In this document: in pieces, positions 16,947-38,500 of the stretch
How positions within the stretch are numbered: position 1 is the first letter of the stretch
How the letters are laid out: each line of letters opens with the position of its first letter
Source: Torymus aiolomorphi
Taxonomy: Eukaryota; Arthropoda; Insecta; Hymenoptera; Torymidae
NCBI GenBank assembly: GCA_036365515.1
Contig: CM070873.1
Coordinates: forward strand, 230,825,876-230,889,875
Direction of reading: 5' to 3'
DNA: 64,000 nucleotides
Made by a program: the position numbers and the translations under genes
Notes under the pieces: model-generated
Databases searched by the model: none
Told to the model about the DNA's origin: nothing
The model's input: only the letters and a program-made list of their open reading frames with translations

Positions 16947-17735
16947 TACACGAAGAGAACATTTTCAGTAAAAATTACAAAAAGTTCGATAATTTTTACC
17001 GAACTTCACGGTACTATGGTAACAGACTGACATTTTTGTAAATTTTACAGAATAGTTCGGTAATTTTTCTAAGCACTTACTTTTTACTGAACCGTTCCGT
17101 AATTTTTACTCTTTTTTGAGTTATAAATTTTATAGAATATGGCGAATATGGTAATTAAAAAAAATGTATCTATTTATGGGAATAATTTATATTAATCGCA
17201 CTTATCGCCATTTTAATAGTTGGGAATCCAGTGTTGCTTTCCTTGTGGTGTAAGATAAGATGTAAATATGCACGCCGCTTTTACATAGGAAATTTTTATA
17301 TCTAAAGTCCTAAACATATCTAACTACTATACTACACATAACCTAAGTAATGCCTTACATTTCGCAATACGCAAACGCTTACATATGAACTTTAGAAACT
17401 CAGCGGACTTATATACTAACTGAGGAAAGTCGTGGTCACTTGTGAGTTTCAATATTCGCCATCTACCGGTTGTGCACGGTAATTCTCGCTGAAATTCAAG
17501 AACGCGCATGCGCACAACAGTCAACAGCGCCACCCCGCGTTACGCCAACGAAAACTTCCAAACCTTCTCTTAAAAGTTACTGAACAGTTCGGTAATTTTT
17601 ACTGAAAATTCTATAAAAAGTATAGAAAGTCAAGTAAATCCGCTCATTTTGGCAGTCTGTTACCACAGTACCGAAAAGTTCAGTAAAAATTGCGGAACTT
17701 TTTGTAATTTTTACTCAAAATTTTCTCTCCGTGTA
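16947..17735. mobile_element. Fold-back element, ~785 bp, TA-flanked
   Basis: The left end CACGAAGAGAACATTTTCAG and the right end (read on the opposite strand) CACGGAGAGAAAATTTTGAG are inverted repeats. The similarity continues inward for about 90 bp, including repeated AAATTACAAAAAGTTC and GGTAACAGACTG blocks. TA borders both ends (16947-16948, 17734-17735). The interior (about 17150-17560) is unrelated and has no transposase. The termini match the families at 9574 and 44933. Confidence 0.85.
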
Positions 17736-18202
17736 GCTGCGCACTCACACACGCGCGATTACATCTTATTTCGAATGCATGAGGGCGCTCGCGTTGTGGG
17801 CTTTATACGTTGGTTTTTTACAAATTGTATGGTGCCTCGCAGCGCGAGCGCGAGAGCTTCGTCGTGCATTCATTCGAGCTACGAAAAATTACGTTGTCGC
17901 CGCACGTGGCCCAAAAATAAACCATAGAGTTGGTAATTATCTTATGCTCGGAGTTTGCCGATGAGTGGGTTTTTAGGTGGAAGTTGGAATCTAATTTGCA
18001 TACAAATACGTTGGGATTTTTATTCTCTCCGGTGGTTTTCATGAAATTCACTTCAAGATTGTGCCTCGTTCTATATTTAAAGCTCCCGCTTCTCCGCGAC
18101 CTGATTGGTGAAAGTCATTATTTTCGCTTTTATCGAAAAACAATTGGTGTTGGAGAAAAATGCCAATCAGTCGATATATCGAATTTCCATTTTTAAACTT
18201 TC
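17736..18202. other. No gene seen
   Basis: Mixed composition between the fold-back element and a CT array. No domain is recognisable. Confidence 0.5.
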
Positions 18203-20211
<2,009 letters not shown>

Positions 20212-20795
20212 CCCTGGTAGAAATTTGTCTATTACGAAATAGTCAGAGAATCAGTAAATAACTAGAATAAATGGCTAGTTATTAGCCTTAATGAAACGCT
20301 TTTTCCCCTATTATTCGACCATTTAATAGATTGGAAATAGAATGGCATAATCTCAAAATATTCAATTTAAATTTATTTATAGACTTGAGGTTATTTCAGA
20401 GAATTTAATTGTAATAAATAGCTTCGAAAAATGTAAACAATAAACACAGTCTAAAAAAACATTTACTGCACTCCTTTCTTAGATATTAACTGAAACCCAT
20501 ATTTTTCTATTAGATTCTGTCTCTCTCACTCCTCGCCATAATAGCAAGCCTCTTATTAGCCATTTTCTAACTAAAAAATCTGGCCAACTTTAATATGTTT
20601 TAAATACTCATAAATAAGCTAATGTAAATTTGTGATAAAACTTATTCTATTTTCAATCTATTAAATGGTCTAATATGATGGGAAAAATCGTTTCATAGCT
20701 AGATAGAAATAGATAAGAAAAATGTCTAGTTTTTTGTGTTCTTGCAGTAAAACTCGCTATTTCTGACTCGAAAATAGAGTCGATTTCTACCAAGG
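20212..20795 (+). mobile_element. 584-bp inverted-repeat element (family A)
   Basis: The ends are CCCTGGTAGAAA (20212-20223) and TTTCTACCAAGG (20784-20795), near-perfect inverted repeats. Further in, AAACGCTTTTTCCCCTATTA and a matching opposite-strand block near 20670-20700 extend the fold-back structure. The central portion is shared in reverse with 12112-12702. No coding frame, so it is a non-autonomous element. I could not define a target duplication. Confidence 0.82.
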
Positions 20796-23700
20796 AAGTA
20801 TACTATAATAAATATATGCTTACGTTAAAGAAGTAACTATTAGTTTAATAGAGTACCACTTTGACTTAAGAAATTTGAGAATTTATCCGCTTAATTAACA
20901 TAATGTTTACATTGTGAGAGTTTGTAGCAAGTGTTCGATAAGAGCATTAGCATTGATTTCTCGTGTACTCATAAAGTATTCTAATCATGTTTATTTCTTC
21001 ACTGATTAATATTTATTTGCTTTGCTACCAAGATCATTTAAAAATTAATCAAGGAAAAATCATTGTTTACTCTCTATCTTACACACGAAGAGTTCAAGTT
21101 AAATAAGAAGTTGAATAAGCTGATAAAACGAACGAAACATCTACAATGTTTCGCCAAATTATTTTCCAATATCGCCCAACCAGATACACTTCTAAAAGAA
21201 TAAAGCCTAGAAATAAAGACATTTAAAAATTTCAATGTTAACCTCAGGCACATTCCGGTAGCGTTAACGCCTCTCACACACAGAGAAACTTTCGTCCTTT
21301 CCCGAACACACGGAGGAACGTGTAACTATATGGGCATGAGAGGCGTGCGCGCGCGCGCCGTGGCGCTTGCGAAATTCTCTCGCCTTTGGGAGTGTTTGCT
21401 GTCGTGATGCTCGTCGTCGTATATGTAGTTGACGTGTGAATGCCGGCGAGCGTTTGTGTATATACTCCTAGCATGCGGTTCTATGCGCGACGGCGATCAG
21501 CTGACTGAAAATACCGTTCCATACCGATTTACCTATTTCTTCTCTTTCGCTCGTTCCCCTCGCTTTTACGAGTCTGTGCCGTAGCTTCGATCGCCACTCT
21601 CACGCGGTTGACTCACCTGGTGGCTTTAACGACGTCGCGAGTCTAGGTCGGGACTACTCTTGCGGCGCGAGCCTGGGTTTAGAGGCTCGCGATGAGTTTT
21701 ATTCGGGACAATAAAGTTATATCGTGGTAATCGAGCGTCGAAATTATTTTTAGTGTGCGCACATTGCAGGTTGTTAATTCGAAATAGCTGTTAAATTATT
21801 ATAAAAAGAAGTTTTAACAATGCAATATTCTTAAATTGCTTTTTGGTAAACGTGAAATAACGAATCTTTTATTGCGTATAATCCAAACGACAACATCGAG
21901 CATGTTCTACCTAATCAGCAATTCAGTTGATCATCGTCGTTAATTGCATAAGAAAATTAAAACCGCAGCATTATTATTTTCAATTCGCTCAAACGTTATC
22001 GCGACTATTTTTGTCGTACGTCGTGTATACTCTAATATCGCGCTCGACCGCGCATCCGCGATCTTGGTCTACCTCAGCGACATCAACACATCCGTTCGAA
22101 TGCCTTATCAATGACACTTGTCCATCCTCATAAAAATAACAATGAATACCAACTTATGAAAATAAATCACTTATGCCCAACATTCCGCAACGAAACCCTT
22201 TTGTTTACTTACCACTCGAGTTCATAAATTAAAATTTTCCTGAACCCTTTACTATTCGGATCGACTACAAAATTCACGTGTTTCATTTTATTTACCTTTT
22301 GAAACACTCAGCTCTACGATATTCTAATTATGACATTTTTATTTATAAAATTTATCCTAAAAGTGCTGCTGGTATTTATTACAAATAGTGCTACATTATT
22401 ATTTCTGGATCATTGACTCATCAGCGCTACACTACGAATGTGTTTACACCGTACACATCGAAGGCTCGCGTATATGCACATTTTCGACCGTCGATTTAAC
22501 TTTCTGAAAGTTTGAGTATCGCCGTGTATAAATACACATCAAAGTTCCACGTGTGCGCAATATCCCATAACTCTTATATACTCTCCAAGCTCTCTTATAT
22601 TATCGTCTTCACACGACGATTTATCATTCGCACCACTGCCAATATTAATACGACGCATTTCTCGGCGACGAACGACACGCGCTCTCTCTCTTTCTCTCGC
22701 GTGGGTCCTATATCTCGCTCTCTTTCCTCTTCACTCTCTCTCCCCACTGCTGTATACACTTCGCTGCGCCCCGTCGAAGCGTTTCGGCGCAATTCATCAC
22801 GTTCGCCGGCGCGTCGAAGTGGCTAATAAAGCGATTACACGACGACGAGTGAGGGACGCGCGCGCGCGCGCACGGCTTCCTAATTCGGCGGGCGCTTACA
22901 AAGTGGATTCGGAGAAACAACTATCATGCGCGGGACCCAGTGATACGCGCGAACCTTGACCCACAATATCGACGTGTGTGAGCAATACAACAGGGGCCAA
23001 GAGCTCGTGCTATCGCGGCGACGAGTCACCCGCTTCAAAGTCAACGCGGGGAAAATTCGGCAAGTCCATTCCTTGTGAGAGCATCGGACGTTTGTTCAGT
23101 GCCGTTCTTTTTTTCACCGAGCGCACCTGTGTTCGGCTATTTCATCGCGAGAATGGGATATAGATGGGGCGATATTTTGCGGCGTGCTTTAAAATAATAC
23201 GAGCGCAATTATTTATAACTTGGAATTGCCGTTTGTTTACAAAATAACACCACGCCGTTGTTTAACACTTGGGTGTAGAAGCGAAGATAAATATCATAAA
23301 AATATTTTTTGATATCTCGAGAGTCGCAAGGGATAATAATCTTCGTGGAATAATATTAGCATTAATTATCGCATACCATAAGTAATAACGCAACCATACA
23401 GTTTCACATTTTGCATCACACGCACGGGAAAAACGAAAGATCAAAACTTCATACGAAACGTACTTTGAAAAAGTATAATAAATTGGCAGGAAAGTACAAA
23501 TTGAAATAATAAAAATCCGGTGATTTATGCCGGTTGGAAAGCCGCGCGCAGAGAGCAACAAAAAAAAAAAGAAAAAAAAAAAAGATACACAGACCCACCG
23601 AGTCGGATAGAAGCCGAGGAATTCGTCGTAAACACCACATTATAGGTATTTTCCAGAATAATTTTCTTGGCATGGCCCGCGCGCGCTCGCATTAATTGGA

Positions 23701-24715
23701 CCTTTTTTCACTTCTATTTTTCAACTCACGCTCGCTAGTTTTGTATCGATGACGCGCGCGCAACGCAGAAAAAAGCCGCACACACGCACACACAACTCCG
23801 CTTCTGAGCATCGGGGCTATAATTAAGAATCGCCGCCCGGTCCGAATCGCGTCATTAGTCATTCGCGAAACGTTCTCGCCCGCATGTACATTGCCACAGT
23901 GTACCACTAGACTCAACCGGGCGCTATCGAGGCTTGTACGGGAAGGTTGCAGGTAGAACGTTAAAAATAGGCGAAATTAACAATTGAGAGCGTGTTTTTC
24001 TCTCTCGTAGCTGATCCCGATAGGCCACGAATCATTGATGCACCGAGCCTATCAATAATTAGAGACAGTTTCGCGTATCGATAAGCGCGCTGCTGGCGTT
24101 TCCATGGCGGCCGCGCGCATTGTATGTTAATGTATGCGGAGAGCAAGCGCTCTCTTTGAGCACTGGAGACGAGCATTTTCCATAAAGGGATGTTCCACGT
24201 GTTTGTATGTATAAAAAGCGTATAAGCGTGTGCGTCGTTACATCTTGGCGCGTCGTCGTCTGTCGACGCGCTGCTGTTGTACGCGTGTATCAGAGAACTC
24301 TAATGCCGCGGCGGGGCGGTTGGTATCAATCCCCCGGTGGATTCTCGCCGGCGCGCTGTTCTTTTTTTTCTCTCCTTCTTCTTCTTCGTGCGACCTTGTG
24401 GTGTAAGGGGGCGGCTCAATTTTTCAATTTGCGACGCTTGTGGGTGAGAGAGAGACCTGTCGGAGAGGGATGTCGGTCGGCTTTGCGCCCGCAAAGCCAC
24501 ACCGCCCGCGTGTCTGTGTGTTAGTGTATATTTCGGTATATGCTAATGTCTTTTTCGTTACTTGCCAGCCGTGCGCGTCTAAGCCAGCGCTTGACAACAG
24601 GCTGCGAATGAAATTTAAAAATTTTTCGGGTATATGACATTTTTTTAAGAAAACGGGTACATCAAAGAGATTAGTTTTCTTCTTCTTCTTTTTTTTTTAT
24701 CAACGTGGTATATGT
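20796..24715. other. No gene seen
   Basis: AT-rich from 20796 to 21270 and 21720-22430. CpG-rich patches lie at 21280-21700, 22440-23170 and 23680-24610, including a short CG run at 22857-22872. No coding domain and no convincing paired splice sites. Confidence 0.5.
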
Positions 24716-24780
24716 TTCGCTTTTTTTCACCTAACGTACTTTGATGCACTAGAAAAAGATGTAAGGTTTGATAAAAGTTC
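24716..24780 (+). repeat. ~65-bp flanking direct repeat, left copy
   Basis: Carries a CTTTTTTTCA block, a TACTTTGATGCACTA block and AAGGTTTGATAAAAGTT. It matches 25409-25473 in the same orientation with scattered differences. Confidence 0.85.
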
Positions 24781-24970
24781 AATGAGAAAAGGATTTGTTT
24801 ACTGTTAATATGGCATTGTAACTGTTTACATGCGTATGTTTAAATATAACCAAATATAGGCATTGTAACAGTTATAATGCCATGTTAACAGTTAAGTTAC
24901 CATGTTCTCATAAACAATTTCAATATGTTACCCTGAGAACATTGATGTTGTAATAGTTACAATATGCTTA

Positions 24971-25235
24971 TTGTAGTAGTTTCTTAATCTAATGGCCAAT
25001 TTTTTACCAGGATGATGTTGTTTTATAACAAAAACGTTTGAAATAAAAACATCATTTTTATTTTTTTACTCCAACGTTTCGGACATTTTTATTGTTTAAC
25101 TTGATGAGGGACATAAACAATAAAAGTTCCGAAACGTTGGTGTAAAAAAGTAAATAGAGTTTTTATTTCAAACCTTTTTGTTATATAATAACATCATCCT
25201 GATAGAAAATTGACTATTAGATTCAAAGACTACAA
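24971..25235. mobile_element. Palindromic fold-back element (family B)
   Basis: Arms of roughly 110 bp (24971-25083 and 25126-25235) are inverted. They include TTTGAAATAAAAAC/GTTTTTATTTCAAA and CCAACGTTTCGGA/TCCGAAACGTTGG, around a ~42-bp centre. ACCAGGAT and ATCCTGATAG sit inside the arms, reading outward, unlike family A where the same motif forms the ends. Outside the arms, blocks at 24947-24966 and 25297-25317 are also inverted. No coding frame. Confidence 0.8.
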
Positions 25236-25408
25236 TTTACAAAAACTTCTACCATCAGCTACTTTCAAATCTGAATATGTCTATTAGTTAATATAGATAT
25301 TGTAACTATTACAATATCACATTTTATCCTTAAACATGTAAAATAGTTGTATTTCAAATAGATAAATATGTTAACAGTAACAATATTCTTCTCTTAAGCG
25401 TGTATATT

Positions 25409-25473
25409 TCACTTTTTTTCAGCTAACATACTTTGACGCACTATAGAAAAAGATCTAAGGTTTGATAAAAGTT
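25409..25473 (+). repeat. ~65-bp flanking direct repeat, right copy
   Basis: Direct repeat of 24716-24780. Together they bracket about 630 bp that contains the palindromic element. The repeat is too long for an ordinary target duplication, so it may be part of a larger element or a segmental duplication. Confidence 0.85.
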
Positions 25474-27470
25474 GTTTATCAAATTAATGGTTCATAGCCA
25501 ATTACAATCACTGCCATTTACGTCAATAATACTGTACAGCACCGTTTCAAATTAACTCCAAAACAAACGAAAAAACTCCTATTGCTTCAAACACCAAACG
25601 AAAGCACACAATCTCATCCCCGCGATCAAAATAGCCGCAGCGCGCGTGAGGGTCCCGATAACGCGCAATGTTTCGCCTTTATCTCTTCCTCTCTCCTCAT
25701 AATAGCATACTTTTCTCAAAGGACTATGCAAGTCTCCTCTCTCTCTCTCTCACCCTCCAGCGGCGGATGTATACGTACATCACGGGAGAGATCAGAAGCG
25801 CCGTTAAATCCTCCTCGCGGCGCAATTCTGCACGCGCAAGCCCCCACGTCTACTAATCTCATAATGAAATTCCGCTGGCCGTTGGCCGATTATTTACGTC
25901 CTTCCAGAACGAATAATACCCACACATACACCACGCCTATAGAAAAGAGCGGTACCTACGACATAAACGACCGAGTCCCTTACATACCCACATAGACGCG
26001 CCGGCGAGAGGAGGAGATACTGTTCTCTTGCACTTCTGCACACGACCGTTTTTCCTTCTCTCTCTCTCTCTCTCTCTCTCCTCTAGCTATAGAGAATAAT
26101 GCGCGCGCGAGCTTAAAAAGCCAGCAGCACGTGCGCGCCGGGCGCTAGGAAATAACGGAGCACGGCGTACATACGTCGGGGGAGAGGGAGACTAGTCTTG
26201 CTGGACGAGTCCGCGGGAGAGAAGGTTCGCTGGGGGATCTGCTGCCGCTGCTGTTATAAGGCGTCTTTCGCGCGCACGCATTTGTATACATACACGCATA
26301 CACACACACACGCGCCGCACGTCCGTATGGATGTTTGTCATCTGTCTATGGAAGAAGAGGCTCCGGGGCACCGTGCGATCTGCAGGTCTTGCTAGTTTTT
26401 TTTTCTTACCTTCTCCTTTCTCGTCCTCCTCTTCTTCTTAGCCTTATTCTTCTTCTCTCGTAGCTCTTCCTCTCTTTATCTCTCGTTTTTTAGTGGCGCG
26501 AGCGCACTAGTCACCCCATTCTCGTGAAAATCTAAACCGTCTACGCCTCCGGGCCGTTTCCTCGCGAGCGAGAGCGCGTAACGCAGCTCTCTTTCTTTCC
26601 TCTTCGTCATTCTCGTTCTTTCTCGCCGTAAATCTCTGCGGCGCACTCGCGCACTGCGTGCTCTTCGGCTCGCTCTGAATACATTAGACCATATTTATTC
26701 AGTATTAAATCTACATAAAGATATGTACCCGAGCATGCACGCGCGTTCGCTCTTTGGGTTGTGTACAGCCAATGGACATTAATTTCTGCTAGTGCGTAAC
26801 GCTTGTGCAAATATACACGCGAGTATCAGATCGTCCAGTTTGACCTACGTATATATGTATGTGCTGCGTCGGGCATGGTTTATTCCGTGAGAAATTAAGT
26901 TTTTTCTATCTCATTCTTCGTATTATTGGCCTTTTTTTTTGTTAATTTTTCGAGTTTATAAGTGTTTATAAGCTATTTATCTATCGATTTCAACGGATTG
27001 CACATTTAAATTTTAACCTTTCAAAAATGAATTTGAGACAAGTTTTTTTTTTCATACGCAGGTACTGTATAAATAATTTACGTAAATTAAATCGAAAATA
27101 AAAACGAGAAATGAAGAATGCAGTATTAATTGAATTTCGAAGATGCAAACACATAATAAATACAGTGGCTCGGTGGTATCTATATAAAAAGTTATCCGAC
27201 AGACATAAAATTGATTATAGAATGGAGTGAGGAGAAAAGTCTAGAAGATCGAGGAATGAAAAACGAAGACGACCGAACTGCGTATTATATCGCGTGCATA
27301 TAGTGACTGTGCGAACCCGATGACTTTTTAGTTTGAAATGCAGATACCGGTTCCTCTTCCTTCATCCAATATATATATGTACAGTGATTTCATGTTATTG
27401 CTTTATACTTGCCTGAATTTCATCCTCTCATTTCGATTGACAAATTTTATGTCGTTTCTGCATTTTCATC

Positions 27471-27473
<3 letters not shown>
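25474..27473. other. No gene seen
   Basis: CpG-rich patches at 25610-26300 and 26500-26870 contain short CT runs (25736-25752, 26056-26081). The rest is AT-rich. A T-rich tract followed by CAG and GTACTG at 27062 was examined and judged too weak as a composite splice site. Confidence 0.5.
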
Positions 27474-27562
<89 letters not shown>

Positions 27563-27598
27563 TACACACACACACACACACGCGCACACACGCGCACG

Positions 27599-27648
<50 letters not shown>
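27474..27648 (+). repeat. (CA)n microsatellite, 175 bp
   Basis: Long CA array with a few T and CG variants in the middle (27558-27603). Alternating purine-pyrimidine sequence of this length can adopt Z-DNA. The Thr-His and Cys-Val frames across it are artefacts. Confidence 0.97.
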
Positions 27649-27649
<1 letters not shown>

Positions 27650-28500
27650 CACTACACGGACGTTATATAACAACACGTTTTTCTTTCTCATTCGTCAATC
27701 TTTTCCGTTAACAGTCATACCGTCGACGGACATCTCGCATGAAAAGCGACAACGCCGACCGCAAACGAGAAACGCGGTAGCGAATCCTCGTCGTCGTATC
27801 TCGAACGTGATTCACGAAATCCCAAGAAAATCACCGGCCTCCTTTCGTGCACGCACAGCAGAACAAAGAGAGCAGCAGCCTCTCTACCGTCTCCCTTCCA
27901 CTTACTTAGCGCGGATATTTAATTTTATATTTTGCGCCGGGTACTATACGTTGCTACCGAGCACTTCTCCTTTGTCTGTCTTTTCCTCGTCGACCCTTCG
28001 TTTTGTCTCTTTTCCTCTCCTCCCTCTCCCATCCCTCGTATAATCTCACGGCTTTGTCGTGGACCGCGTGGAAATGCGGAGCGGCCATATAGCGATTTGT
28101 CAGGGAATTTTTGAGCGCTGATGGCCTTTATTAATCGCGCGCAAGTGACAAAAACGTCTTCGTCGCCTCTCTCCCCCTCGTGCTGTTTACCTATTGGTCG
28201 GCGTGGAAGCACCGAAATAGCGCTTTCCTTCCAGATTAGTGCGGATGAAAGAAAGAAAAAGAGAGAGAGAGAGAGACGAAGCTTCTTTTCGGCTTCTCGG
28301 AAAAAAGATTAGCGTTTTTAATCAAACTTTCCGAGAGCAGTGCTTTTTTTTTCTTCTTCTCTCGACGAGAGGCGTGTCGATGCAATCTGCTTCTCATTTG
28401 CGGCGAATGCCTCAGTGCTTTTTATAAAAGAAGCGTTGAATGTTGCATATTATTTCTATACATGCGATGACTTTCTAAATTATAATTGCTTAATCTTATA
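27650..28500. other. No gene seen
   Basis: Mixed, moderately CpG-rich DNA with short CT and GA runs (the latter about 28258-28275), turning AT-rich before ratchet site 2. Confidence 0.5.
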
Positions 28501-28529
28501 TGATTATTTATAATATTTATTTTAACAAA

Positions 28530-28557
28530 TTTTTTTTGTTCTTTGTTTCAGGTGAGT
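28530..28557 (+). promoter_or_regulatory. Recursive splice site 2 (ratchet point)
   Basis: A pyrimidine tract (28530-28549) ends in TTTCAG (28546-28551) and abuts GTGAGT (28552-28557). The ten bases from the junction, GTGAGTTGTG, are identical to those of site 1. No AG occurs between 28433 and 28550, a 116-nt exclusion zone. TTTTAAC near 28520-28526 could supply a branch point. It lies 25,014 nt downstream of site 1 and is the best match to the canonical pyrimidine-tract/CAG/GTRAGT form. Recursive use is inferred. Confidence 0.78.
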
Positions 28558-28613
28558 TGTGTTGAACAGGTGTGCTACCGGCTAAATAAGCAAACGCTAA
28601 CTATAACGGTAAC
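28552..28613 (+). other. Putative RS-exon of site 2
   Basis: Possible downstream donors are GTAACG at 28609 (57-nt exon, 28552-28608), GTAAAT at 28614 and CAG/GTGTGC at 28570. The 57-nt version is open in frame 0 (19 codons), while the other two frames stop early. The donors are weaker than the ratchet donor itself, so use as a real cassette exon is uncertain. Confidence 0.4.
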
Positions 28614-28619
28614 GTAAAT

Positions 28620-35510
<6,891 letters not shown>

Positions 35511-35574
<64 letters not shown>
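35511..35574 (+). repeat. (GA)n microsatellite, 64 bp
   Basis: GA array about 90 bp downstream of a G-rich run (35407-35423) in a CpG-rich patch. The frames of 255 and 178 codons that cross it are low-complexity artefacts. Confidence 0.97.
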
Positions 35575-35577
<3 letters not shown>

Positions 35578-38500
35578 ACCTTGACCTCTGTCCCCAACTC
35601 TCTCTCGTTCTCGCTTGTTCGCTCGGTGTGACGCCCATTCCGCGGCAGACCGGTCGATACGTGGCGCTGCTGCTGCTGCTGGTGGTGCGTTGCCGACTAC
35701 TCCCTCTTTCTCGCGTTCTCTCTCACTCGCACCTCCACCGATCGACTCTTCGTGTTGTATTATGCTTCCTCTCTCGCTCCCTCTCTCAGCTCGCGGGCTG
35801 TGCACCCTCAGCGCGGAGTGGATCTCGTAGCGAGCCCAATCCCTCTCTCCCGGAGTGAAATTTACACTTTGCGATTCTCGCATACACTTATGTGTATGAT
35901 CGGAAGTGCGGGCGCTCGAGAGCCGCTCCGCGCGTTAAACTTCCGCGGCCGGGCTAGAGCTGTTAATATTAAAATTGAAATCAGGACTGCTACGCTGCGG
36001 GGTGGGAGTGACGCGCGCAGGAGAAGGAGCGCTATCTCAATTTTTTATAGGCGTCAATTCATGCGCTTAATAAGGGACGGGAGGGTGCATTTACGGGGGG
36101 GGGGGGGAGCGAAGGCAAATCCTTATTTACAAGTATATAGGTATCGCCGCGTGCGATAAAAATAAATGAGGTTGCGTTGCGCGTTGGCTCAAAGCTCCGG
36201 CGGAATTAAAGTAGTAAGTCAGGGAGGCGGCGGCGGCGCAGGAGCAGCGAGTGATTTTTAATTCGGTCTAAAAGATTTAGTGCCCTGCCTCCGACTTTGA
36301 TATAACAGCGCGCGTGGCCTATACTGGAGTAGTAGCGCGCAAGCCCCGAGAAGCTGCTGCTGCTGCTCGTATATCGACCTCTCTAGAACTCTCTTTAACT
36401 CCCCGCGGTCCGCCTTTTCGGACCATCTTTCTCGCTCTCTCTTGCGCGCAAGCGGAGAAAAGAGAGCCTGCTGTCCTAACCTCTCCTCCTCCTCTTTCTG
36501 CCTCTTTTTTGCACGCGCCCGCGCGCGCCGGAGAGGAAAAGAGTATGGCTCTCGAGTGCGAATTGAAAATGTTACGGGGGTGAGAGGATATTGATGTACA
36601 TTTCACAAGCTTATATGCCGCTCTTCTTCTTTTCACAGGGCGCCCCTGACGTACATGCGTGCGGGGGTTATTTCGTAAATGCTTGCCTGGTTGGAAGTTT
36701 TCGCGAGGTTTTTATGTCGGACGTTTTCTGCGAAAGACATGCAGTACATTCTGTGCGTTTTTATTTTTTTTTGTAGCAATAACGGAATATTAATTTTTTT
36801 CTTTTTTTTTTTTTTTTTTGTGGTGGTAGAAAAGCCATATTTATCATGCACGTCTGACTCATGTCTCGTTACCATTCAATATTTTATAGATGGGTATTTG
36901 GGCAAAATTTCAGAGTACCATCTGCCACGGGAGGAATAAGTCGGAGTTGCCGAACTTATTGACTCGTTGATTGATTGATAACCGGCTTGAGTAACGCAAC
37001 GTGAACGTAAAAACATTGAAGTATAACATGCGTAACGTCTTTCTTGAGTACTCTACGTTGAGATAAAATTAATCAATGTGCGTAATAGAGAAGGATATAC
37101 GCACCATTCAAATGTTTTATTAAAGTCATGCATTCATCTTCAAGGGCGCAGTTATTAAACCTTACGAAAGATTCGCTCGAGGAGCTAAAATATTAATCAA
37201 AGCCGAACAATGAAGCTGTTACAATGTTTACTTCAAGGTCCCGAAAAGGATTTCGTAAAATGCACTTCTGAAATCTTATAATTATAAAGTAAACCCCCCG
37301 ACTTCGTGTTAAAAATGGCTAAAGTCATCACGAACGAAAGTAAAAGTCTTTATTCTCGAGCGTGATTCAGTTTTCCGGGAGCTTTTCACTGCATCAGGCG
37401 CTCCTCGCTCACTGCTGTGTGTTGATTCTTCCGACAAAATATTTAACAAAGTTTCGTCGACCGCTCGTAGAAACAAAAGCGGCTTCACCCGCGCAACCTA
37501 TGTGCTCCGCTCTCAAACATTTTGCGCGATAGCGAGGCACGCTCCAACAAAACCCAAATCATTCCCAATAACCATCCACTCCTTCTTATATAGCATTGCT
37601 TTATACTACTCAGACGTAATCATATTCCTGAAAGGGCTCTGCTTTTATGTACGCATTCAAACAAACCCACACGCGTTACGTGCGAAAGCTCCCTTTCTCT
37701 CTCTCTTTCTCCGGGGTCTCGAAAACAGCTGTGTGTATAAGAGAAGCGGCGCGGCGGTAGCTTCCTTATTGAATCCAATGGACCGTGTAACCGGGCGACC
37801 GCACACCACGGCCAATTTGGAAAATTTCGAGGGTGCGTACTTACGTACGTACGTATACCATAGCAGCAGGCGACGCGCGGCCAAAGGGTGAAAGAACGAG
37901 CTCGCTCTCTCGATGGGAGGGAGTGGGAGCCAAGGGTGGGAGGGAAAGCGAGAGAGGCTCAGGTTATCGATTTCCCCCGCTGTGCTATACGCACGCGGGG
38001 CGGCCCACGCTCGTGCCTCGAGCGCGCGGCCGCGCGAGAAAAGTGGCAAACGACGCGTGACAAATGCGCGTATGGGTACCGGCAATTTATCTTTTCCTTC
38101 TCCTCCTCCCCCGCCTTCTTCTCTCTCTCTCTCTCCCTGCTTGTCGCACCTCGCGCTTCTTTTTCTCTCCCCGGCTATTGGCTTTTTATCTCGTTCCGTA
38201 GCCCTTGCCACCTCAACCCCCTTCCGTCAAGGAGGTTTTTTTTTCTGCGCCTAGAGGAGCTGCTGTTGCGGGTCTTTGTTTTCGCATACTTACGCGGGGC
38301 TGTGTGCACAGCTTGTTCGAGAGCGAGACGCGTGTGCAGTGTGTTCTTTGTTTAATCACATGTGTGTACGCGCGAGTGTCTTTTGCGCACGGAGGAGGAG
38401 GTGGAAGTCCAGAAGCTCGGGAGAGACGAGGCCTATTTTAAAGTTTTTGTTCCGCTCGTCGTTTCTCTCCTCTCTCTCTCTCTCTGCGCGTCCGCAGCTT

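Noticed and set aside
24800..25400. Recurring TTGTAAC/GTTACAA motifs resembling a spaced repeat array
   Set aside because: Spacing is irregular and copies are in both orientations within a palindromic element. This is not a CRISPR or satellite array.
27043..27067. T-rich tract with CAG/GTACTG as a fourth ratchet site
   Set aside because: The donor half matches consensus only at GTA, and the tract is separated from the AG by a mixed CATACG.
27338..27711. Thr-His and Cys-Val repeat frames
   Set aside because: Translation of the CA array.
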